NCBI GenBank assembly: GCA_025355105.1 | Contig: JANYAE010000092.1 | Location: 1 to 32,888, forward strand | Direction of reading: 5' to 3' | DNA length: 32,888 bases | From: Pseudomonadota bacterium | Lineage (GTDB): Bacteria; Pseudomonadota; Gammaproteobacteria; Steroidobacterales; Steroidobacteraceae | Translations under genes and position numbers: made by a program | Shown here: positions 8,048-16,851 of the stretch, piece by piece | How positions within the stretch are numbered: position 1 is the stretch's first letter | Layout: every line of letters starts with the position of its first letter | Notes under the pieces: model-generated | Seen by the model: the letters and a program-made list of their open reading frames with translations, nothing else | Database searches by the model: none | Told to the model about the DNA's origin: nothing

Positions 8048-9174
8048 CCGTGCGCCTCCAGCCCGAGCTCCCGCTCGCCGCCTGCATCCACATACTCGGT
8101 GATCGTGAGCCCGAAGGCCGCGAGGCCCTGCAGCTGCTTGCGGGCCGACAGCACGCGCATGCGCATCACGCCGAGGTCCTGCAGGATCTGCGCGCCGATG
8201 CCGTAGGTGCGCAGCACGTGGCCCTGCGACGGCCGCACCGCGCCACCGAGCGCGCGCACGCTCTCGATGAGCTCCAGCGGCGACTCCTCGCTGCGCAGGA
8301 ACACGACGATGCCGTTACCGTCGTCGGCGATGCGCTTCAGCGCGTCCCGGAGCGGCCAGCCGAGCTGCGCTGCGCGCACGCCGACGACGTCGCGCAGCGT
8401 CTCCGAAAGGTGCACGCGCACCAGCGGCGGCTTGGCCGGATTGAGCTCGCCGCGCACCAGCGCGACGTGCACGCAGCGGTTGACGTGGTCCTCGTAGCAG
8501 ACCAGGCGGAACTTGCCGAACTCGGTGTCGACCGCCCGGTCCTCGATGCGCTCGACCGAGCGCTCCTTGCTGAGGCGGTAGCGGATCAGGTCGGCGATCG
8601 TGCCGATCTTGAGGCCGTGGGTCCGCGCGAAGCCCTCGAGGTCGCGACGCCGCGCCATCGTGCCGTCGTCGTTGAGGATCTCGACGATGACGGCCGCCGG
8701 CTCGAAGCCGGCGAGCCGCGTCAGGTCGCAGCCGGCCTCGGTGTGGCCGGCGCGCGTCAGCACACCACCCGGTTGCGCCATCAGCGGGAAGATGTGGCCC
8801 GGCTGGCGCAGGTCCTCGGCGCGCGCGCCCTTGCGGACCGCGGTGCGCACCGTGTGCGCGCGGTCGTGGGCCGAGATGCCGGTGGTCACGCCCTCGGCGG
8901 CCTCGATCGACACGGTGAAGTTGGTGCGGTGCTCGTCATTGGTGCCGCTGACCATCAGCGGCAGCCGCAGCTCGCGGCAGCGCTCGCGCGTCAGCGTCAG
9001 GCAGATCAGCCCGCGCCCGTAGCGCGCCATGAAATTGACGTCCTCCGGTCGCACGCACTCGGCGGCCATCAGGAGGTCACCCTCGTTCTCGCGGTCCTCG
9101 TCGTCCATGATGACGACCATGCGGCCGGCGCGCAGCTCTGCGAGGACGTCGTCGATCGGGTCAAAGGCGGTCAT
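8044..9174 (-). CDS. ribB: DHBP synthase with degenerate GTP cyclohydrolase II domain (RibBX type)
   Basis: 376 residues. The N-terminal half (about 1-205) is 3,4-dihydroxy-2-butanone-4-phosphate synthase: [13 protein letters not shown] with the metal acidic cluster, [20 protein letters not shown] [18 protein letters not shown], and the GHIFPL and HTEAGCDL motifs. It makes the four-carbon unit of riboflavin from ribulose 5-phosphate. The C-terminal half aligns with GTP cyclohydrolase II in length and flow ([18 protein letters not shown]). The zinc site, normally HSECLTGD...CDCG, is replaced by [19 protein letters not shown] with no cysteine. That half is therefore unlikely to open GTP, as described for other gammaproteobacterial RibBX proteins. 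Start: ATG at 9174; the upstream open frame overlaps yciH and is not coding. It heads the ribB-ribH-nusB-thiL run. Confidence 0.93.
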   Translation of the reverse strand: MTAFDPIDDVLAELRAGRMVVIMDDEDRENEGDLLMAAECVRPEDVNFMARYGRGLICLTLTRERCRELRLPLMVSGTNDEHRTNFTVSIEAAEGVTTGISAHDRAHTVRTAVRKGARAEDLRQPGHIFPLMAQPGGVLTRAGHTEAGCDLTRLAGFEPAAVIVEILNDDGTMARRRDLEGFARTHGLKIGTIADLIRYRLSKERSVERIEDRAVDTEFGKFRLVCYEDHVNRCVHVALVRGELNPAKPPLVRVHLSETLRDVVGVRAAQLGWPLRDALKRIADDGNGIVVFLRSEESPLELIESVRALGGAVRPSQGHVLRTYGIGAQILQDLGVMRMRVLSARKQLQGLAAFGLTITEYVDAGGERELGLEAHG

Positions 9175-9208
9175 GGGGTGTTGCGCAGGAAAAGGCCGGT
9201 AATTTGCT

Positions 9209-9217
9209 AGTGTAGCA
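9209..9217 (-). promoter_or_regulatory. Extended -10 candidate (TGCTACACT) upstream of ribB
   Basis: On the minus strand, TGC followed by TACACT, 34 bases upstream of the ribB ATG and inside the 55-base gap after yciH. No good -35 is seen, which is common for extended -10 promoters. It would let ribB-ribH-nusB-thiL be transcribed independently of the distant nrdR-ribD-ribE segment. Confidence 0.4.
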
Positions 9218-9229
9218 GGACGGCCTGCC

Positions 9230-9604
9230 TCAGCCCCCGGCGCGCTTGGCGACGATGCCGCGCCGGCCGAGCTCGGCCAGCAGCGCGTCACGGTGCTCAC
9301 CCTGGATCTCGATGCGTCCGTCGATGACCCGGCCGCCGCTGCCGCAGCGCTGCTTGAGCTCGCGGGCCAGCGCTTCGAGCTCCGCAGCCGCGAGCCCGAG
9401 GCCGCTGACGACGCTGACCGCCTTCCCGCCGCGGCCCTGCGTCTCGCGCGCGACGCGAACCGGACCGGCAACGGTGCTCGCGGCCGGCCGCCGCGCGCCG
9501 CAGCGGCAGGTTCCCTTCGGCTGGCCGCAGTCCGGGCAGAGACGTCCGGACGCGGTGGAGTAGACCAGCCGGGCGCCGGATGGGGGCAGGCGATTGCTGT
9601 TCAT
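9230..9604 (-). CDS. yciH: SUI1/eIF1-family translation factor YciH
   Basis: 124 residues. The C-terminal 75 residues form the eIF1/SUI1 fold: GRGGKAVSVVSGLGL, LARELKQRCGSGG, DGRIEIQGEHRDALLAELG. The N-terminal 40 residues carry CPDC and CRCG pairs that could bind zinc, followed by a linker; this layout is common in proteobacterial YciH. Family members influence start-codon fidelity on the 30S subunit; E. coli YciH is non-essential. The start is ATG at 9604 with no Shine-Dalgarno, but a -10-like TAGACT lies 7 bases before it. It sits just upstream of ribB on the same strand, within the block that separates the two halves of the riboflavin operon. Confidence 0.92.
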   Translation of the reverse strand: MNSNRLPPSGARLVYSTASGRLCPDCGQPKGTCRCGARRPAASTVAGPVRVARETQGRGGKAVSVVSGLGLAAAELEALARELKQRCGSGGRVIDGRIEIQGEHRDALLAELGRRGIVAKRAGG

Positions 9605-9611
9605 GCGGCCT

Positions 9612-9617
9612 AGTCTA
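9612..9617 (-). promoter_or_regulatory. -10-like TAGACT immediately before yciH
   Basis: TAGACT on the minus strand ends 7 bases before the ATG at 9604, so transcripts would start at about the ATG. The site also lies in the loop of an inverted repeat (GCGGCC at 9605-9610, GGCCGC at 9621-9626). Confidence 0.35.
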
Positions 9618-9692
9618 GCCGGCCGCCTGCCGCTCGACGACCGTCACGGCCGCCGCGCCAGCCGCTTCACGAGCGCATGCCGAAGCGCACCG

Positions 9693-10352
9693 TCAGGGCT
9701 GCGGAACGCGGCGCAGGATCGCGCTGGCGATGCGGTCGAAGCAGGCCGGCAGCTGGGCGGCGTCGCCGGCATAGCAGTAGAGCCCCTGCGCCTGCGGCGG
9801 CGGCTTCAGCGTATCGGAGTCGCTGGCATTCGCGAGGCGCTTGAGGATGTGCTCGCCGTCCTCGGCCACGCCGTAGCCGCAGAACGTGATCTCGAGCGAT
9901 CGCAGCGCCGCGCCGAGTCCAACGCTCATGATCAGCACGCCCTGTCCGTGCGCCGTGTCGGCCACGTTCTCGATCATGTTGCGCGCCGCCTTGTTGACGT
10001 TGCAGCGGCTGTTGGCGATCGGCGTGCCGTTACCGATCAGGTCGGCCATCTTCAGCGGGGTCGCCGCGAAGCGTCGAATCGACGTGATCGGGCCGTCGAT
10101 CGACAGCGGCGGGATGATGGCGTTGACGCGCGATCCGTCCGCCAGCCGCGCATCGACCATCGGACTCGACTCGTCGATGCGGCGGCCGATCCCGGTGACG
10201 ATGCGGTCGATGATCTTCTGCACGTGCGCATCGTCCTCGAAGTGCACGTCGACGCGTTCGAGCTTGCCGCGGCGCTCGACGCAGACGTCCTTCCAAGTGT
10301 TGACAAGAATGTCCGAGATCAGCGGGTCGAGCAGCAGTGGCTCGAGCGGGCC
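9693..10352 (-). pseudogene. Chimeric scar of a tad pilus locus: CpaF N-terminal part joined to TadG-like C-terminus
   Basis: Two unrelated fragments read in one frame. From about 10352 to 10034 the translation matches the N-terminal domain of the CpaF/TadA secretion ATPase: [66 protein letters not shown] and SIRRF. It stops before the Walker A loop, so no ATPase remains. From about 10022 to the TGA at 9693 it resembles the end of TadG-like von Willebrand pilus proteins: [63 protein letters not shown]. The first codon that can start the frame in the track-length reading is GTG at 10247, inside the CpaF part. Neither half can do its normal job. I read it as the remnant of a large internal deletion in a tad operon; an expressed 184-residue chimera is possible but unlikely. 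Confidence 0.7.
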
Positions 10353-10537
10353 GCATTGCCGCCCCTGCCGGCCCCGGCGGAGTTCGAGCTCACCGGTCGC
10401 TTCAAGGGCTTGTCGCGGTGAGCGGCGTGCGCATGCGATCGCGCTCGCGGCCGGCAGTCGCCACGCCGGCGCGTCCGGTGGGCGGCCTGCTGGCGACGAT
10501 CGCCCCGCTCACCCTCGACGGCCGGCCCGCGCCGGCC

Positions 10538-10543
10538 GACAAT
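10538..10543 (+). promoter_or_regulatory. -10-like GACAAT immediately before the GNAT gene
   Basis: GACAAT (four of six against TATAAT) ends 6 bases before the ATG at 10550. No Shine-Dalgarno lies between them, so the transcript may be leaderless. The gap 10353-10537 otherwise shows nothing I can support. Confidence 0.3.
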
Positions 10544-10549
10544 GCCCGC

Positions 10550-11029
10550 ATGGAAGCGATCCTGATCGCGCCGGCCCGGCGCGGCGACTCGGCGCGACTC
10601 GCGGCGATGTCCCGGCGCCTCGTCGAGGCAGGGCTCGAGCCCTGCTGGACGATCGAGCGCATCGAGCGTCACCGCCTGAGCGAGGACAGCGTGGTGCTGA
10701 CCGCGCACGTAGCCGGCTCGATCGGCGGCTTCGCGATCATGCAGTACGGTGACGACGCCGCGCACCTCAACCTGCTCGCGGTGGAGCCTGCCCTGCAGCG
10801 ACGCGGCGTCGGCCGCCAGCTGGTCAGCTGGCTCGAGGACACGGCGCGCGTGGCCGGCACGTTCTCGATCCGGCTCGAGCTGCGGTCCTCGAACCGCACG
10901 GCCAGGGCGTTCTACACCGCGCTCGGTTACCGGCAGAGCGGCTGGGTGCGCGGTTACTACCAGGGCGTCGAGGACGCACTGCGCTTCGAGCGCGATCTCG
11001 CGATCCGCACCACCGCCGACAGCGGCTGA
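10550..11029 (+). CDS. GNAT-family N-acetyltransferase, RimI-like
   Basis: 159 residues with a GCN5-related acetyltransferase fold. The central strand has [20 protein letters not shown], with the acetyl-CoA pyrophosphate loop R-R-G-V-G-R, then [20 protein letters not shown] and a C-terminal [16 protein letters not shown]. The last two are typical of RimI-type protein N-terminal acetyltransferases, which modify ribosomal protein S18. RimI normally sits beside tsaB or in other contexts, so the target here is unknown. I chose the ATG at 10550; the frame is open 71 codons upstream, but that region is Arg/Pro/Ala-rich and includes the tad scar. It is the only plus-strand gene between ribE and ribB. 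Confidence 0.82.
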   Translation: MEAILIAPARRGDSARLAAMSRRLVEAGLEPCWTIERIERHRLSEDSVVLTAHVAGSIGGFAIMQYGDDAAHLNLLAVEPALQRRGVGRQLVSWLEDTARVAGTFSIRLELRSSNRTARAFYTALGYRQSGWVRGYYQGVEDALRFERDLAIRTTADSG

Positions 11030-11042
11030 CCGCTGCGCGCCG

Positions 11043-12758
11043 TCACGCCGTCATGACGCGGCTGAGGTCGGCGCCGGACAGCACCAGGCGCATCGCTCGG
11101 CCGCCGGCGACATCCGCGAAGCGGACCCACTCCGGGCTGCGTTCCTCGTCGCGCAGGAAGAACAGGCCGCCGGGCGCGGGCTCCAGCGCGATGACGCCGT
11201 CGAGCCACAGCCGGCCGCGGCGCGCGACCACGCGGTGGCTGCCGATCCAGGGGTCCTCGCTGCGGTAATGGCCGCAGTACGCGCGCCACTCGGCCGGCAC
11301 CGGCACCTCCGGCGGCGGCGGCGTCGCGGAGCGCGCGAACCACGACTCGCCGTGCGCCGCCTCGACGACGGCGCTGTTCGGGTCCTTAGCGTCGGCGCGG
11401 CCGAACAGCAGCACGTAGTGCGCGAAGTCGCGGTCGCCGACATGGAAGGCGTCGGCCGGCTCGAGCGCAGGCTCGAGGGGCACACGCGCGACACCCTTGA
11501 GCAGGAACAGTCGCTGGCCCTCGGCGACGATCTCGAGCACGGCGCCGGCAGGCCCGAGGTAGCGGCCGGCGTAGTCCGGCGCGCGCTCGACGCGTCGCGG
11601 CTCGAGCGGCGGCGGCAGGTCGGGGAGCACGCCGCTGCCGCGGCAGGCCCGCATCAAGCGCAGCGCGTACTCGGCCACCGGTCGCGGCCTGACGCCCTGC
11701 ATCGCATTCACCGAGGCGAACACACCGACGCCCTCGTCGAGGTCCACCTCCAGCGCCGACGCGAACGACACCATGCCGCCGGTGTGCCGCAGGCGCAGGT
11801 GGCCATCGAGGTGGTCGATGGCGATGCCATAGCCGTAGTGCGCGTCGTTGCCGAACTCCGCGGCCGCGATGTGCGGCGTCGAGAAGAGCCGAAACCCCTC
11901 CTCGGACACCAGCCGGCCGTGCGGCGTCGCGCCGCGCCGGGCCAGCATCTGCGCGTAGCGGCCCATGTCGCCCGGCGTCGCGCCGATGCAGCCGGCACCG
12001 TTGGTCGTCAGGATCGCAGGCGCTTCGGCGAGGGCGCCGCGATTGGGATACGGCCGGTCGCCGAGCAAGGCGTAGTGGCTGGTCGCAAAGCGCTCGCGGG
12101 CGTCGAACGTGGTCACCGGCTCCGAGGCCGCCATGCCGAGCGGCGCGAAGATGCGCGCGCGCAGCACCTCGCCGAGCGGCCGCCCGTCGAGCATCTCGAG
12201 CAGGTGACCGAGCGCCTCCCAGCCCATGTTGCAGTAGTGGAATTCCTGTCCCGGCGGGTTGCTCGGCCGGTGCGTCAAGCTCGGGTCGGCGGGGAACAGC
12301 GGCCCGTCCGGAAGCCCGGCCGCGTGCGTCATCAGGTGGTGCACGGTGATCGGGTCAGGCGTCGACTCGAAGCGGATCCACGGCAGGTAGCTCTTGATCG
12401 GCCGCGACAGCTCCAGTTTGCCCTCGTCGCGCAATTGCAGCAGGCACAGCGCGACGAACGACTTCGTGATCGAGCCGATCTCGAACAACTGCTCGGTGCG
12501 CATCGGGCGGCTGCGGCCGAGATCGTCGAAGCCGTAGCTGACGACCCGGCGCACGCCACCGACGTCGGCGAGCGCGAGCGTCAAGCCGGGTGCGCCGAGA
12601 TCGCGCAGGTACTGCGCGACGAAGCGATCGAGTGGCTCGAACGCGCGGCCATAGGGGCCGGGATCCTCGCTTGCGCGCTCCGCGACCCACGCTGGCGCGC
12701 TGGCCCCGGCAGCACCCAAGCCGACGCCGACGGCGAGCAACTGGCGGCGGTTCAACAT
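11043..12758 (-). CDS. Exported serine hydrolase, class C beta-lactamase/esterase fold
   Basis: 571 residues. The N-terminus reads NRRQLLAVGVGLGAAG followed by ASAPAW: a twin-arginine-like or Sec signal with probable cleavage near residue 23, so the enzyme is likely periplasmic. The beta-lactamase domain (about 40-370) has the nucleophile motif Ser96-Ile-Thr-Lys99, Tyr175-Cys-Asn177 as the second motif, and HTGG near 335 as the KTG equivalent. A C-terminal region of about 190 residues (PDYAGRYLGPAG..., YCGHYRSEDPW) looks like two lipocalin-like or DUF3471-type beta domains. Family members include D-aminopeptidases, esterases and penicillin-binding-like enzymes; the substrate cannot be told. 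The start is certain: GAGGAGG (12764-12770) is 5 bases before the ATG. Confidence 0.88.
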   Translation of the reverse strand: MLNRRQLLAVGVGLGAAGASAPAWVAERASEDPGPYGRAFEPLDRFVAQYLRDLGAPGLTLALADVGGVRRVVSYGFDDLGRSRPMRTEQLFEIGSITKSFVALCLLQLRDEGKLELSRPIKSYLPWIRFESTPDPITVHHLMTHAAGLPDGPLFPADPSLTHRPSNPPGQEFHYCNMGWEALGHLLEMLDGRPLGEVLRARIFAPLGMAASEPVTTFDARERFATSHYALLGDRPYPNRGALAEAPAILTTNGAGCIGATPGDMGRYAQMLARRGATPHGRLVSEEGFRLFSTPHIAAAEFGNDAHYGYGIAIDHLDGHLRLRHTGGMVSFASALEVDLDEGVGVFASVNAMQGVRPRPVAEYALRLMRACRGSGVLPDLPPPLEPRRVERAPDYAGRYLGPAGAVLEIVAEGQRLFLLKGVARVPLEPALEPADAFHVGDRDFAHYVLLFGRADAKDPNSAVVEAAHGESWFARSATPPPPEVPVPAEWRAYCGHYRSEDPWIGSHRVVARRGRLWLDGVIALEPAPGGLFFLRDEERSPEWVRFADVAGGRAMRLVLSGADLSRVMTA

Positions 12759-12763
12759 GGCGG

Positions 12764-12770
12764 CCTCCTC
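12764..12770 (-). promoter_or_regulatory. Strong Shine-Dalgarno of the serine hydrolase gene
   Basis: GAGGAGG on the minus strand, 5 bases before the ATG at 12758. It fixes the start ahead of the signal peptide. The 77-base gap to the next gene upstream holds no clear promoter, so the hydrolase may be read from the promoter at 13121-13126. Confidence 0.75.
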
Positions 12771-12835
12771 AGGCGCAGCAAGGTCCGGACGATCCGGGGT
12801 TGGCGAGCATCGGCTCGCATGCGCGTCGGCGAGGC

Positions 12836-13078
12836 TCAGTCATCGATCGTATCGGGGCCGAAAGCCATCTCCTTGCCAAGCCGCTCGAACTGCCGTTCCT
12901 GGCTCCAGTCGAGCAGTGCAGCGAGGTCATTGAGCAGGACGTGATAGCCGAAGCGGATGTCGTCCGAATCACGCTCGACCGGCGGCGCGCAGGTCGCGAG
13001 ATAGCGCAGCACCGCCGCGACCCGATGCGGTGTCTCGTTCGGCCGTTCGGTCAGCATCATCTTCGGCGCCGGAGTCAT
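12836..13078 (-). CDS. Hypothetical 80-residue soluble protein
   Basis: Not recognised. 80 residues, beginning MTPAPKMMLTERPNETPHRV, with a helical, Leu-rich middle (VAAVLRYLATC, GYHVLLNDLAALLDW) and an acidic C-terminus ending in TIDD; no signal peptide or membrane segment. It has a good ribosome site (GAGGTGG, 13083-13089, 6 bases before the ATG) and a TAGAAT -10 at 13121-13126, which argues that it is a real gene. It lies between ribE and the serine hydrolase on the same strand, and could be co-transcribed with the hydrolase. No function is proposed. Confidence 0.7.
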   Translation of the reverse strand: MTPAPKMMLTERPNETPHRVAAVLRYLATCAPPVERDSDDIRFGYHVLLNDLAALLDWSQERQFERLGKEMAFGPDTIDD

Positions 13079-13082
13079 GCTG

Positions 13083-13089
13083 CCACCTC
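13083..13089 (-). promoter_or_regulatory. Shine-Dalgarno of the 80-residue gene
   Basis: GAGGTGG on the minus strand, well placed before the ATG at 13078. It is the main evidence that this small ORF is translated. Confidence 0.65.
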
Positions 13090-13120
13090 GAGATCAGGAG
13101 CCGCCGCTGCGGCGTGATGC

Positions 13121-13126
13121 ATTCTA
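13121..13126 (-). promoter_or_regulatory. -10 element TAGAAT upstream of the 80-residue gene
   Basis: GGCTAGAATGC on the minus strand: five of six against TATAAT, 42 bases before the ATG at 13078. No strong -35. It lies just after ribE and would drive the inserted block from its upstream end. Confidence 0.45.
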
Positions 13127-13169
13127 GCCAGGGCGCGCCGGCGCAGCCGCGGCGGACGTTCCCGCAAGC

Positions 13170-13769
13170 TCAGGCCGGCTCGGCGCGCGACAGCCGCTCG
13201 ACGTAGCGGGCGATGATGTCGATCTCGAGGTTCACCTCGTCGCCGACCGCGAGCGCGCCGAGCGTGGTCGCGTCGCGGGTATGCGGAATGAGATTGACGC
13301 CGAAGCGCCGGCCGTCGACCTCGTTGACGGTCAGGCTGACGCCCGCGAGGGTCAGCGAGCCTTTCGGCGCGACGTAGCGCGCGAGCGCCGCCGGCACCTC
13401 GAAGCCGAGCCGCAACGAGCGGCCGTCATCGTGCGCCGCCACGAGCCGTGCCAGCCCGTCGACGTGGCCGGTGACGTAGTGGCCGCCGAGCGCGTCGCCG
13501 GCCCGCAGCGCCTTCTCGAGATTGACGCGGCTGCCGGGCAGCAGCCGCCCGAGCGTGGTCTTGGCGAGCGTCTCGTTCGAGACGTCGGCTGCGAAGCGCG
13601 TGAAGTCGATGCGGGTCACCGTGAGGCAGGCGCCCGCGACCGCGATGCTGTCGCCGAGCGTGACGTCCTTCAGCGAGACGCCGCCCGCGTCGACGACCAG
13701 CTCGACGTCGCCGGCGCGCGCCGTGAGCGTCGCGACGGTACCGATGCCGTGCACGATTCCGGTGAACAT
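13170..13769 (-). CDS. ribE: Riboflavin synthase, alpha chain
   Basis: 199 residues. It dismutates two 6,7-dimethyl-8-ribityllumazine molecules to riboflavin and 5-amino-6-ribitylamino-uracil. Two homologous lumazine-binding barrels are visible: [15 protein letters not shown]..., GDSIAVAGACLTVT, VSNETLAKTTLG in the first, and GGHYVTGHVDGLARL, GSLTLAGVSLTVNEV, LIPHTRDATTLG in the second. The N-terminal MFTGIV is diagnostic. The ATG overlaps the ribD stop (TGATG), so it is coupled to ribD. In most relatives the next gene is ribB; here 4 kb of unrelated DNA follows. (Some naming schemes call this gene ribC.). Confidence 0.97.
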   Translation of the reverse strand: MFTGIVHGIGTVATLTARAGDVELVVDAGGVSLKDVTLGDSIAVAGACLTVTRIDFTRFAADVSNETLAKTTLGRLLPGSRVNLEKALRAGDALGGHYVTGHVDGLARLVAAHDDGRSLRLGFEVPAALARYVAPKGSLTLAGVSLTVNEVDGRRFGVNLIPHTRDATTLGALAVGDEVNLEIDIIARYVERLSRAEPA

Positions 13770-14884
13770 CAGCTGGCCCCGCGCGCGATGGGTATCAGCG
13801 TCAGCCTGAGGTCGGCGCCGACCTGACGCACGTCAGCGAAGCGGAATTCCCAGCGCTCGCCGAGATCGTCGAGCATCGGCAGCATCGCGAGCGGTGCGGC
13901 GTCGTGGCCGAGCATGTGCGGCGCGACGTACAGCACGAACTCGTCGACGAGACCCTCCGCGACGAACGCGCCGGCGAGGCGCGGGCCTGCCTCGACCAGC
14001 ACCTCGTTCATCTCGCGGCGCGCGAGCTCGACCAGCACCGCGGGAAGTTCCCGCTGCGCGACCCCGTGGTGCTGCGCGACTTCGGCGCCGGCGGCGACCA
14101 GCGCCGCGGCTGCCTTGTCGTCCGCCGATCCCGTCAGCACGAGCACCGGGCCAGGCTCCGCGAACAGGCGCGCGCCCGGCGGCGTCGTCAGCTGCGGGTC
14201 GAGAATGACCCGCAGCGGCTGGCGGCCGCGCAGCGCGAGCGACGCATCGCGCACGCTCAGGCGCGGATCATCGCGCTGCACGGTCGAGGCGCCGGTCAGG
14301 ATCGCGCTGGAGCGCGCCCGGAGTCGCTGCACGTCGGCCCGCGCGGCCTCGCAGGTGAGCCACTGGCTCTTGCCGTTGGCCAGGCTCGTCCGCCCGTCGA
14401 GGCTCGCGCCGAGCTTGACGCGGACCCATGGCCGGCCGCGCCGGTAGCGTGACAGGAAGCCCGGGTTCTGCGTCGCGGCGGCGGCGGCCAGCAGCCCGCC
14501 CGCGGCGCCGATGCCGGCGGCGCTGAGCCGCGCCGCGCCCTGGCCCGCGACCTGCGGGTTCGGGTCGCCGAGCGCGTAGACGACGCGCGCCACGCCAGCC
14601 GCGACCAGCGCGTCGGCGCAGGGCGGCGTGCGGCCCTGGTGCGCGCACGGCTCGAGCGTCACGTAGACGGTGGCACCGCGCGCCGCGCCGCCGGCGGCCT
14701 TGAGCGCGTGCGCTTCGGCGTGCGGCTCGCCGGCGCGCGCGTGGAAGCCCTCGCCCACCACCTGGCCGGCCTGGACGATCACGCAGCCGACGCGCGGGTT
14801 GGGATCGGTCGAATACAGGCCCTCGGCGGCGAGCTGCAGTGCGCGGCCCATGTGACGGTGGTCATCGGCGCTGAAGTCGGTCAC
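13769..14884 (-). CDS. ribD: Bifunctional pyrimidine deaminase / reductase RibD
   Basis: 371 residues catalysing two successive steps of riboflavin synthesis. The deaminase domain (about 1-150) has the zinc site: HAEAHAL with His and catalytic Glu, and [11 protein letters not shown] with the two Cys. The reductase domain (about 150-371) has [52 protein letters not shown] and DEFVLYVAP, of the dihydrofolate-reductase fold. The start is GTG at 14884, whose TGA overlap with the nrdR stop (GTGA) indicates coupling. The long upstream frame runs through nrdR and is not coding. Confidence 0.96.
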   Translation of the reverse strand: MTDFSADDHRHMGRALQLAAEGLYSTDPNPRVGCVIVQAGQVVGEGFHARAGEPHAEAHALKAAGGAARGATVYVTLEPCAHQGRTPPCADALVAAGVARVVYALGDPNPQVAGQGAARLSAAGIGAAGGLLAAAAATQNPGFLSRYRRGRPWVRVKLGASLDGRTSLANGKSQWLTCEAARADVQRLRARSSAILTGASTVQRDDPRLSVRDASLALRGRQPLRVILDPQLTTPPGARLFAEPGPVLVLTGSADDKAAAALVAAGAEVAQHHGVAQRELPAVLVELARREMNEVLVEAGPRLAGAFVAEGLVDEFVLYVAPHMLGHDAAPLAMLPMLDDLGERWEFRFADVRQVGADLRLTLIPIARGAS

Positions 14885-15420
14885 GAGTCGCGCTTCTTGG
14901 CCGCCTTGGCCTCGGCCGCGGCGGCCGCCTCGAGAAACGACAGCTGCCCGGCCGGCTCGTCGCGCCGCGGCCGGCGCCGCAGGCGCGCGATCTCGTCGTG
15001 GAAAGCCTCGACGTCCTGGAAGCTGCGGTAGACCGACGCGAAGCGCACGTAGGCGACCTCGTCGAGGTGCCTCAGCTCCTCCATCACCAGCTCGCCGATC
15101 AGGCGCGCCGGCACTTCGCGCTCGCCGAGGCTCCTGAGCTTGTGCGTGATGTGCGCGACCGCGGCGTCGATGGCCTCGTTGCCGACCGGGCGTTTCTCGA
15201 GGGCCTTCTGCATGCCGCTCCTCAGCTTCGCCTCGGCGAAGGGCTCGCGGGTGCGATCGCTCTTGACCACCTGCGGCATGACGAGCTCGGCCGTCTCGAA
15301 GGTCGTGAAGCGCTCGCCGCAGGCCAGGCACTCGCGGCGCCGGCGGATCTGCTGACCCTCGGCCGCGAGCCGGGAATCGGTGACCTTGGTCTCGACGTGA
15401 CCGCAGAACGGGCAGTACAC
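14881..15420 (-). CDS. nrdR: Transcriptional repressor NrdR
   Basis: 179 residues. An N-terminal zinc ribbon (Cys3-x-x-Cys6 and [16 protein letters not shown]) binds DNA, and an ATP-cone (about 46-136, starting [15 protein letters not shown]) senses ATP/dATP. NrdR represses ribonucleotide reductase genes by binding NrdR boxes. Usual length is about 150; here a charged Ala/Lys-rich tail of about 30 residues is added. It lies 24 bases after glyA and overlaps ribD, the conserved glyA-nrdR-ribD order. I see no paired NrdR boxes in this window. Confidence 0.96.
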   Translation of the reverse strand: MYCPFCGHVETKVTDSRLAAEGQQIRRRRECLACGERFTTFETAELVMPQVVKSDRTREPFAEAKLRSGMQKALEKRPVGNEAIDAAVAHITHKLRSLGEREVPARLIGELVMEELRHLDEVAYVRFASVYRSFQDVEAFHDEIARLRRRPRRDEPAGQLSFLEAAAAAEAKAAKKRDS

Positions 15421-15444
15421 GTCGTGTCCCGCAGGTCGGTCAGC

Positions 15445-16752
<1,308 letters not shown>

Positions 16753-16803
16753 GGTGCGCGGCTTCCAGGCTGACGGACCCAGGGGCAGGTCACTGAACGT
16801 GTG

Positions 16804-16809
16804 ATTTTA
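16804..16809 (-). promoter_or_regulatory. -10 element TAAAAT for glyA
   Basis: TAAAAT on the minus strand (five of six), 51 bases before the glyA ATG, just downstream of a GC hairpin that probably ends the preceding gene. No clear -35. Confidence 0.45.
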
Positions 16810-16812
16810 GCG

Positions 16813-16835
16813 AAAACCCGCGCCGGCGCGCGCCG
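16813..16835 (-). terminator. Intrinsic-terminator-like hairpin after the HDAC-family gene
   Basis: On the minus strand a self-complementary GC run (CGGCGCGCGCCG overlapping CGCGCCGGCGCG) is followed by GGTTTT. It sits 17 bases past the stop of the deacetylase-family gene and immediately before the glyA -10. Confidence 0.4.
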
Positions 16836-16851
16836 ATCTCGCGCCGTCGCG

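Noticed and set aside
9175..9229. FMN riboswitch before ribB
   Set aside because: The 55-base gap is far too short for the RFN element and lacks its conserved boxes; none was seen upstream of ribE, ribD or nrdR either.
10353..10421. Short plus-strand tail ending [11 protein letters not shown] before a TGA as a second gene remnant
   Set aside because: It looks like a protein C-terminus, but it is too short to assign and lies where the tad scar ends; it could be chance.
10749..12944. 731-residue plus-strand ORF opposite the serine hydrolase
   Set aside because: Low-complexity antisense frame; the minus-strand gene has a signal peptide, a strong Shine-Dalgarno and catalytic motifs.
16753..16851. 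Glycine riboswitch before glyA
   Set aside because: The gap is only 99 bases and holds a terminator-like hairpin and a -10; no tandem glycine aptamer features are visible.
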